Assembly: GCF_019857225.1 (NCBI RefSeq)
Contig: NZ_JAFJSY010000028.1
Location: 79,761 to 143,760 of the forward strand
From: Streptomyces plumbidurans
GTDB taxonomy: Bacteria > Actinomycetota > Actinomycetes > Streptomycetales > Streptomycetaceae
Direction: 5' to 3'
Length of the DNA: 64,000 nucleotides
The position numbers and the translations under genes are program-made. Shown piece by piece: positions 58,613 to 64,000 of the stretch. The notes below the pieces were generated by a model that searched no databases, had not been told where the DNA came from, and was given only the letters and a program-made list of their open reading frames with translations. The stretch's first letter is position 1; each line of letters opens with the position of its first letter.

Positions 58613-60439
58613 TTGCCGAGCAAGTCTTCCGCGCGTCTCGCCGCGCTCACCGTCGCCGCTGTCTGTTCCGCCGCGTCCACCGTCGCCCTGACCGCGCCCG
58701 CGCACGCGGACACCGTACGCATCCATGACATCCAGGGCGCCACGCGCACCTCCGCGTACGCCGGCCAGAAGGTCACGGACGTGGCCGGAATCGTCACCGG
58801 CGTGCGTACCTACGGCTCCTCCAAAGGCTTCTGGATCCAGGACCCGAACCCGGACGACGACCCGGCCACCAGTGAGGGCGTCTTCGTCTACACCAGTTCC
58901 ACCCCGAAGGTCGCCGTCGGTGACTCCGTCACGGTCACCGGCACGGTCTCCGAGTACGTCCCCGGCGGCACCTCGTCCGGCAACCAGTCGGTCACTGAGA
59001 TCACCAAGCCGGTGATCACCACCGTCTCCACCGGCAACGCGGTGCCCGCCCCGACGGTGATCGACGCGAGGTCGGTGCCCGCGCGCTACACCCCCGCGGG
59101 CGACACCGCGGCGAACGGCTCGGTCAACGGCCTGACCCTGCAGCCGAAGAAGTACGCCCTGGACTACTACGAGTCCCTGGAGGGCATGAACGTCCAGGTC
59201 GCCAACGCCCGCGTGGTCACCGGCACCGACCCGTACACCGAGCTGTGGGTCACGGTGAAGCCGCACGAGAACCCGACCCGCCGCGGCGGCACGCTCTACG
59301 GCTCCTACGACGACCAGAACACCGGCCGGCTGCAGATCCAGTCGCTGGGCGCGACCGCCGACTTCCCGGTGGCGAACGTCGGCGACTCGCTCACCGGCAC
59401 CACGGCAGGGCCGATGGACTACAACCAGTTCGGCGGCTACACCCTCGTCGCGAACCAGATCGGCGCCCTCAAGAGCGGCGGTCTTCAGCGCGAGACGACG
59501 AGGAAGCAGTCCCACGGCGAGCTCGCGGTCGCCACGTACAACGTCGAGAACCTCGACCCGACCGACAACACGTTCGCCCAGCACGCCTCCGCGATCGTGA
59601 ACAACCTCAAGTCGCCCGACATCGTGTCCCTGGAGGAGATCCAGGACAACAACGGCGCGAAGGACGACGGCACGGTCGCCGCCGACGTGACGGTGAACAA
59701 GCTGATCGACGCGATCGTCGCGGCGGGCGGCCCGAGGTACGAATGGCGCGGCATCGACCCGGTCAACGACCAGGACGGCGGCGAGCCCGGCGGCAACATC
59801 CGCCAGGTCTTCCTCTTCAACCCCGAGCGGGTGTCCTTCACGGACCGCGCGGGCGGCGACTCCACCACCGCGGTGGGCGTCACCAAGGTGCACGGCAAGG
59901 CCCAGCTGACAGCCTCGCCCGGCCGGGTCGCCCCGGCGGACTCCGCCTGGACCGACAGCCGCAAGCCGCTGGCCGCCGAGTTCGTCTTCCACGGCAAGAC
60001 GGTCTTCGTGATCGGCAACCACCTGAACTCCAAGGGCGGCGACCAGGGTCTGACGGCGGCGTACCAGCCGCCGGCGCGCAGCTCGGAGACCCAGCGGCAC
60101 GCGCAGGCGACGGTGGTCAACGCGTTCGTCAAGGACATCCTGCACGCCCAGAAGAACGCGGAGGTCGTCACGCTCGGCGACATGAACGACTTCGAGTTCT
60201 CCGGCACCACGAAGATCCTGGAAGGTGACGGCGCCCTGTGGTCGGCGATCAAGTCGCTGCCCAGGAGCGAGCGTTACACCTACGACTACCAGGGCAACCA
60301 GCAGGTCCTGGACCAGATCCTGATCTCCCCGTCGATCCGCCGCGGCCGCGGCTTCGACTACGACTCCGTGCACATCAACTCGGAGTTCCACGACCAGATC
60401 AGCGACCACGACCCGCAGGTGCTGCGTTTCCGCCCGTAA
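58613..60439 (+). CDS. Secreted endonuclease/exonuclease/phosphatase-family nuclease
   Basis: A 608-aa extracellular nuclease. The TTG start at 58613 is supported by GGAGGG at good spacing and by a Sec signal that follows at once (LAALTVAAVCSAASTVALTAPAHA). An N-terminal OB-fold-like domain (RIHDIQGATRTSAYAGQKVT, FWIQDPNPDDDPATSEGVFVY) precedes the EEP nuclease domain: VATYNVENLDPTD, IVSLEEIQDNNGA, FVIGNHLNSKGGD, VTLGDMNDFEFSG and ISDHDPQVL hold the metal and catalytic residues. It probably scavenges phosphate and nucleosides from DNA. Confidence 0.9.
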   Translation: MPSKSSARLAALTVAAVCSAASTVALTAPAHADTVRIHDIQGATRTSAYAGQKVTDVAGIVTGVRTYGSSKGFWIQDPNPDDDPATSEGVFVYTSSTPKVAVGDSVTVTGTVSEYVPGGTSSGNQSVTEITKPVITTVSTGNAVPAPTVIDARSVPARYTPAGDTAANGSVNGLTLQPKKYALDYYESLEGMNVQVANARVVTGTDPYTELWVTVKPHENPTRRGGTLYGSYDDQNTGRLQIQSLGATADFPVANVGDSLTGTTAGPMDYNQFGGYTLVANQIGALKSGGLQRETTRKQSHGELAVATYNVENLDPTDNTFAQHASAIVNNLKSPDIVSLEEIQDNNGAKDDGTVAADVTVNKLIDAIVAAGGPRYEWRGIDPVNDQDGGEPGGNIRQVFLFNPERVSFTDRAGGDSTTAVGVTKVHGKAQLTASPGRVAPADSAWTDSRKPLAAEFVFHGKTVFVIGNHLNSKGGDQGLTAAYQPPARSSETQRHAQATVVNAFVKDILHAQKNAEVVTLGDMNDFEFSGTTKILEGDGALWSAIKSLPRSERYTYDYQGNQQVLDQILISPSIRRGRGFDYDSVHINSEFHDQISDHDPQVLRFRP

Positions 60440-60450
60440 CTCCCGCTTGC

Positions 60451-61185
60451 TCAGGGCTGGTTGAACACGCCGTTCAGCCAGCCCTGCCAGGCGGCCTCGC
60501 ACTCCTTGATGTCGGTGCCCGGCGTGAAGTCGTGCAGCGAGATGCCGACCGGGTGGCCCCAGTGGTTGCGCCCGAAGACACGGGTGAGGCCACGGTCGGT
60601 GCGCAGCCCGATGAAGTACGGGTCGCGGTAGTCGACGACGGCCTCGAACTCGTCCGGTCCCCGGACCGTCAGGCGCGTACCGGCGGCCACGTCCTCGCCG
60701 ACACCGAGCGCCCGCCCGACGACCGCGAGCGCGTCGGGCGCCTTGGACGACGCGGGCCCGTCGAAGGTGGCGAACGCGACCGGCCGGGGCGCGAAGTGGA
60801 CCAGGTACTCGCGCAGGGTGTGCAGATAGAAGTCGTTGTGCTTGGAGGCGCCGTCGTACTGGTTGTCCCAGTCGTCGACGAAGATGCCGCTGTGCACGTA
60901 CCGCACCCAGGCCCGACGACCCTCGTCGCGGGGCTCGATCGTGTAGTCGAGCTGGTTGAGGGTCTGCTCGGAGATGCCCTCGGCGTCCTCGACGCGGTTG
61001 GTGTAGCGGTGCGGCGGGTCCCAGGCGGTGATCTCGGACCCGAAGGGCCCCCTGCCGCCGACCCGGGGCTCCGGCGGCTCCATCGGCCACAGATAGCCGC
61101 CGGTTCCGGTGGTGATCGCCTCCCACACCTGCTCGGGAGTGGCGTCGACCTCGAACTCGCGGGCGATCTCGAATTCCTTGGACAT
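60451..61185 (-). CDS. SRPBCC/AHSA1-like domain protein
   Basis: A 244-aa START/Bet v1-like lipid-pocket protein. FEIAREFEVDATPEQVWEAI is the usual first strand-helix of AHSA1 proteins and GGYLWPMEPPEPRVGGRG follows. The second half repeats the fold loosely. It is the partner of the ArsR-type regulator that ends 13 bp upstream, a very common pair. Its ligand is unknown. Start at 61185 has AGGAG upstream. Confidence 0.85.
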   Translation of the reverse strand: MSKEFEIAREFEVDATPEQVWEAITTGTGGYLWPMEPPEPRVGGRGPFGSEITAWDPPHRYTNRVEDAEGISEQTLNQLDYTIEPRDEGRRAWVRYVHSGIFVDDWDNQYDGASKHNDFYLHTLREYLVHFAPRPVAFATFDGPASSKAPDALAVVGRALGVGEDVAAGTRLTVRGPDEFEAVVDYRDPYFIGLRTDRGLTRVFGRNHWGHPVGISLHDFTPGTDIKECEAAWQGWLNGVFNQP

Positions 61186-61198
61186 GGGGGGCTCCTGA

Positions 61199-61810
61199 CT
61201 ACTCCGGCTCGGTCTGCTTGAGCTCGGTCTGCTTGAGAGTGGGGTGGACGGCCACGACGATCCGGTGCGCGCGCCCGCCCTCGGCACCGGGAGCGTCGTA
61301 CTTGCGGATCAGCGCGGTGACCCCGGCCGTCAGCTCCTGCACGAACGCGGCCCGGTCGGCGGCCGAGGAGAAGCGGACCTCGCCGTCGAGCGCGTACGTC
61401 GCCAGCCGCTTGCGGGCCTTGGTGGCGCCGGTGATCAGCGCGCCGACGTCGCGCACCAGGCGGGCGCCGAGGGCGAGCAGCCAGCGCGCGGACAGCTGGT
61501 CCCGGAAGCGGTCGGGGTCGGGCTGCACGGCCGCGAGCGCGAGCGGCGAGATGACGTACGACGCGGCGGTCGCCCGCATCAGCCGCTCGGTGACATTGCC
61601 CTTGCGGCGCTCCCCGGCGAGCTCGACCAGGCCGTGCCGCTCCAGCGCCTTGAGGTGGTAGTTCACCTTCTGGCGGGGCAGTCCGACCTGGCCGGCCAGC
61701 ATCGCCGCCGACGCGGGTCCGGCCGCCAGCTCGGCGAGCAGCCGGGCCCTGATGGGGTCCAGGGAGACGGCGGCGGTCTCGGGGTCCTCGATCACGGTGA
61801 CGTCCAGCAT
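61199..61810 (-). CDS. ArsR-like helix-turn-helix regulator
   Basis: A 203-aa winged-helix regulator: VSLDPIRARLLAELAAGPAS, then MLAGQVGLPRQKVNYHLKAL (recognition helix) and HGLVELAGERRKGNVTERLM. No metal-binding cysteines are seen, so it is of the SRPBCC-linked type. The C-terminus carries a duplicated LKQTE (LKQTELKQTE), encoded by a 15-bp tandem repeat at about 61206-61236. It likely controls the SRPBCC gene downstream and itself. Confidence 0.85.
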   Translation of the reverse strand: MLDVTVIEDPETAAVSLDPIRARLLAELAAGPASAAMLAGQVGLPRQKVNYHLKALERHGLVELAGERRKGNVTERLMRATAASYVISPLALAAVQPDPDRFRDQLSARWLLALGARLVRDVGALITGATKARKRLATYALDGEVRFSSAADRAAFVQELTAGVTALIRKYDAPGAEGGRAHRIVVAVHPTLKQTELKQTEPE

Positions 61811-61843
61811 GCGTCCACCGTCTCACCGAACACTTTATTTGTC

Positions 61844-61859
61844 CAGACGGTTCTGTCTG
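61844..61859. promoter_or_regulatory. Operator candidate for ArsR-like gene
   Basis: CAGAC-N6-GTCTG is a perfect dyad 34 bp upstream of the regulator start, in the promoter region. Confidence 0.5.
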
Positions 61860-61887
61860 TCGGTGAGTCCTGCCGTTGCGGTGAGCC

Positions 61888-62589
61888 TCAGTCGGGGATC
61901 AGGCCCAGTGCATGCCGGTAACGGCTGACCGTGGTGCTCTTCAGGCCGGGCCAGGTCTGGACGCGGTGCCACTGCTCCGTGGACGAGCCGATGCCTTCGC
62001 CGGGCGCGGCGAGAGCGTCGAGGTGGGCGTGGGCGCTCTCCCATTCGGCGTAGTTGAGGACGCGAGTGCCGTCGGTGCTCAGATGGAAGTGGGCGGAGAT
62101 GCCGCCGGGATGCGGGGTCGGCTCGCTGGCCAGCGCCTCGAAGACGGCGTCGACCCAGGCGCGCTGCCGCTCGGGGTCGGGTCCTTCGAACTCGATGTCG
62201 ACGATCACGATGCAGCCGGGGACCCGCGTGTCGCCGTCCCGTACGCCGCTGCGGTAGCGCCGGTAGCGTCCCAGTCCCAGCCGTTCGATGCCGGGCACCG
62301 CGGTGTCGACGGCGTCTACGCGTTCCTGACGCTGCGTCTTCACGAAGGCCGCGTAGGCCGCTTCGTCGGTCCACTGCGAGTGGTGGAGCAGTGTGGAGGC
62401 GTCGTCGCCGGTGTAGACGTGATAGCCGAGCAGACCGTCCGCGGGCCAGGGACGCCCTCGCCAGGCCTCGTCGATCGCCTCGACGGTCTGCCGCTGACGC
62501 AGCGGGGTGCCCACGCGCCAGATGCTGAAGAAGGGTGCTTGGACGCGCGGGTCGGCGAGGTCGGGATGGGCGTCGGTACGGCGGGTCAT
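61888..62589 (-). CDS. Antibiotic biosynthesis monooxygenase-like (ABM) protein
   Basis: A 233-aa protein with two ABM (ferredoxin-like, dimeric alpha+beta barrel) half-domains: DGLLGYHVYTGDDASTLLHHS with QWTDEAAYAAFVKT, and ISAHFHLSTDGTRVLNYAEWE with SAHAHLDAL. Such proteins include small monooxygenases and heme- or quinone-binding enzymes. Substrate unknown. Start at 62589 with GGAGG upstream. It is a single gene. Confidence 0.8.
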   Translation of the reverse strand: MTRRTDAHPDLADPRVQAPFFSIWRVGTPLRQRQTVEAIDEAWRGRPWPADGLLGYHVYTGDDASTLLHHSQWTDEAAYAAFVKTQRQERVDAVDTAVPGIERLGLGRYRRYRSGVRDGDTRVPGCIVIVDIEFEGPDPERQRAWVDAVFEALASEPTPHPGGISAHFHLSTDGTRVLNYAEWESAHAHLDALAAPGEGIGSSTEQWHRVQTWPGLKSTTVSRYRHALGLIPD

Positions 62590-62674
62590 ACGAGCCTCCG
62601 GTGGGCGGTGACCGATCGATGTACCGCCCACCCTTCAACCTCAACCGCGATTCAGGTCAAGCCTGGTCTCACTT

Positions 62675-62725
62675 CTTCGGAAGCCGCCAGGTGATCACCT
62701 CTTCGGATAGCGCCAGGTGATCACC
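62675..62725. repeat. Tandem duplication at the DUF3618 gene end
   Basis: Units 62675-62700 and 62701-62725 (core GCCAGGTGATCACC) duplicate the coding of the last residues VITWRYPKR. The stop of the gene falls at the junction, so the second copy (VITWRLPKK) is outside the ORF. Confidence 0.75.
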
Positions 62726-63216
62726 GCGGCCGCGACCAGGGCCGCGCCGATGACGAGCGTGGGCCGCGGATGGCGCTGCGCCGCGCGCACCACCGGCCGG
62801 GCGGGCCACGGCATGCCGTGCTCCGCCCGGTGCTGCGCCTCGTGCCCCGTCGTCTGCGCCGTGTCCTGGGCGGAGTGGCCGGTCCGCAGCGCCCGCTCGT
62901 GCGCCCGGTGCCCGGCCTTCGTGGCGTTGTCGTGCATCTGATGGCCGGCCTTGGTGGCCCTGTCCTGAACCTGGTGGCCTGCCTTGTTGGCCCGCTCCTG
63001 CATGGTGTGACCGGCCTGCGCGGCGGTGCTGCGCAGTTGCACGGTCATGGCTCCGGCCTTGTCCATGAGGTCGGCCGCCCGGGCCCGCGCGCGACCCTTC
63101 ACGTCCATCTTCCCCGCCAACTCCTCCACCGTCGCGCCGAGTTCGCTGCGCGTGCGCTCGATCTGGCGGCGCAGCTCGTCGGGCCCCTTGGCGCCCGTCG
63201 CGGTCTCGTCCGTCAT
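62695..63216 (-). CDS. DUF3618 protein with six 11-residue repeats
   Basis: A 173-aa protein. DUF3618 is at the N-terminus (GPDELRRQIERTRSELGATVEELAGKMD). Residues 69-134 are six 11-residue repeats beginning Gly-His (GHTMQERANKA, GHQVQDRATKA, GHQMHDNATKA and three looser ones), which should form a long amphipathic helix. A membrane anchor lies near 153-166. It is coupled (ATGA) to the holin-like gene upstream. The family's function is unknown; an envelope-associated role is likely. Confidence 0.82.
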   Translation of the reverse strand: MTDETATGAKGPDELRRQIERTRSELGATVEELAGKMDVKGRARARAADLMDKAGAMTVQLRSTAAQAGHTMQERANKAGHQVQDRATKAGHQMHDNATKAGHRAHERALRTGHSAQDTAQTTGHEAQHRAEHGMPWPARPVVRAAQRHPRPTLVIGAALVAAAVITWRYPKR

Positions 63217-63632
63217 CGGCGTGCCCTTTCCTTGATCTCCTCGACATCGGCCTTGACGCTGCCGAGGGCCTCCTCCGGCGTGGGGGGAGTGGCCCGGCGC
63301 AACTGGGCGCGGCCGGTCATGGCGAGCACGACCGCGATCACGAACAGCACGGCCGTCACGATGAGTGCCGCGGCCCAGACCGACAGCGCCGGCGAGAGAG
63401 CGGCGACGGCCGTGCCGGCCGCGGCGAGCAGGCCCGCGTACGCGAACGCGCCCGCGGCGCCGAGCAGTCCGCCGCCGCGTCCGGCGCGCCTGCCCTTGGC
63501 GGCCATCTCCTCCTTGGCGAGGGCCACTTCTTGCCGTACGAGCCTGGAGAGCTGTTCTGCGGCCTGTCCGACCAGTTCGCCCACCGAGTGGTGCTCGTCG
63601 TGCACAGGCCCGGGGTGCATGGTCCCGGTCAC
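63213..63632 (-). CDS. Holin-superfamily III-like membrane protein
   Basis: A 139-aa protein of the actinobacterial putative phage-holin family. SVGELVGQAAEQLSRLVRQEVALAKEEMA is its conserved amphipathic opening, followed by two membrane spans (FAYAGLLAAAGTAVAALSPAL and WAAALIVTAVLFVIAVVLAM). No phage genes are near, and together with DUF3618 it is a usual chromosomal pair, so a cell-envelope role is likelier than lysis. The GTG start has AGGAGG 7 nt upstream. Confidence 0.82.
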   Translation of the reverse strand: MTGTMHPGPVHDEHHSVGELVGQAAEQLSRLVRQEVALAKEEMAAKGRRAGRGGGLLGAAGAFAYAGLLAAAGTAVAALSPALSVWAAALIVTAVLFVIAVVLAMTGRAQLRRATPPTPEEALGSVKADVEEIKERARR

Positions 63633-63705
63633 GGCGTCGCCTCCTGTCGTGTTCCGCTCGTCTGCCTCTCGTTCGGAACACGACGGGTACCCCGGCTCTC
63701 CCCCG

Positions 63706-64000
63706 CTACCCCTGCCTGCCCCGGCCGGGTCCGTGGTCGCCCAGTCGGGCCAGCTGGGTCTGGAACCAGTCGAGGCGCGCCTGCAACAGGGCCGCCTCAG
63801 CGACGAGTTCGGGCACGCCGAGCCCCTCGGCGCCGGGCGCACCGTCCGTACGGGCCGGGTCGCCGCCGCGCGCCACCACCCGCAGCCCTTCTCCGGCCAG
63901 CCGGGCGAACGCCGCGAGCGAGAGGGACGTACGGGCGCGGACGCAGCCCGCGCAGGAGGGCGCGAGCCCGCGCCAGCCGGGGCGGCCCCAGCCCGCGTCG
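63706..64000 (-). CDS. Hypothetical protein C-terminus (partial)
   Basis: An open frame runs off the right edge of the window and ends with TAG at 63706. Visible residues include GWRGLAPSCAGCVRARTSLSL (a possible CxxC metal site) and a C-terminal helix VAEAALLQARLDWFQTQLARLG. It is on the same strand as the holin-like gene and 73 bp before it. No family is recognised from this fragment. Confidence 0.5.
   Translation of the reverse strand, partial: DAGWGRPGWRGLAPSCAGCVRARTSLSLAAFARLAGEGLRVVARGGDPARTDGAPGAEGLGVPELVAEAALLQARLDWFQTQLARLGDHGPGRGRQG

Noticed and set aside
63213..63632. A prophage, based on the holin-like protein
   Set aside because: No integrase, capsid, tail or endolysin gene is near; this holin-like family is usually chromosomal beside DUF3618.
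1..64000. CRISPR arrays, insertion sequences or att sites
   Set aside because: No regularly spaced repeats with unique spacers, no transposase or integrase frames, and no terminal inverted repeats were seen.

Overview
The window is high-GC actinobacterial DNA. Third codon positions are almost all G or C, there are GTG and TTG starts, many 4-bp ATGA/GTGA gene overlaps, twin-arginine exported hydrolases, an ECF sigma/anti-sigma pair, mycothiol-type (MDMPI/TIGR03086) proteins, and the short GC-rich intergenic repeat common in Streptomyces. A soil or plant-associated Streptomyces is the best fit. I see no insertion sequence, prophage, CRISPR array, rRNA gene or ordinary tRNA gene. About 57 protein genes can be supported.

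Region by region. 0-1.4 kb: start of a lipoprotein gene (minus strand) divergent from a class V aminotransferase. 1.8-5.1 kb: complete ectoine/5-hydroxyectoine operon ectABCD. 5.2-11.8 kb: zinc-finger anti-sigma/MDMPI protein with its ECF sigma factor, a second class V aminotransferase, a FrnE-type DsbA oxidoreductase, a GNAT enzyme and a GlxA-type AraC regulator divergent from a DHA2 exporter. 12-15.1 kb: a DUF1349 protein and a 2-oxoglutarate-semialdehyde dehydrogenase divergent from an IclR regulator. 15.2-22.1 kb: a GNAT enzyme, a two-component pair whose gene junction has been triplicated and decayed, a PBP transpeptidase, an AzgA-like purine permease and a secreted HAD phosphatase. 22.2-39.2 kb: a long minus-strand pectin locus, with a GntR regulator, a sugar-acid dehydratase pair, an ABC sugar importer, a Gfo/Idh oxidoreductase, DUF6807, GH43, and then exported RG-acetylesterase, PL1 pectate lyase, two tandem CE8 pectinesterases, an alpha/beta hydrolase and a PL9-like lyase. 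39.3-42.9 kb: small proteins, an MFS exporter and an unrecognised 407-aa protein. 42.9-44.9 kb: divergent kdgD and uronate dehydrogenase. 45.2-50.2 kb: DeoR regulator with a polyol ABC importer and a polyol dehydrogenase. 50.3-64 kb: a TerD fusion, a GntR/ACC-deaminase pair, a Ro60 (TROVE) protein with its own Y RNA, PhoX phosphatase, a secreted nuclease, an ArsR/SRPBCC pair, and a DUF3618/holin-like pair.

How the genes fit together. The dominant theme is plant-polymer catabolism. Exported enzymes de-esterify and cleave pectin. The ABC importer brings in fragments. Uronate dehydrogenase, KdgD and the semialdehyde dehydrogenase together carry D-galacturonate or D-glucuronate to 2-oxoglutarate by the oxidative route, with one isomerase/dehydratase step not identified. 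ACC deaminase and ectoine synthesis also suit a root-associated, osmotically stressed life.

The most interesting element is at 53.3-55.2 kb: a TROVE/vWA Ro60 gene directly downstream of a roughly 140-nt noncoding RNA. That RNA folds as a Y RNA with a circularly permuted tRNA-like domain (T arm, hairpin-closed acceptor stem, D arm). Other unusual signals are a 17-bp motif shared by the three uronate-oxidation loci, a 38-codon ORF coupled by ATGA overlaps on both sides inside the sugar operon, the decayed HK/RR junction triplication, a 33/34-bp direct repeat at two convergent gene ends, and a 15-bp perfect inverted repeat enclosing a GTTCACC element upstream of the nuclease gene.
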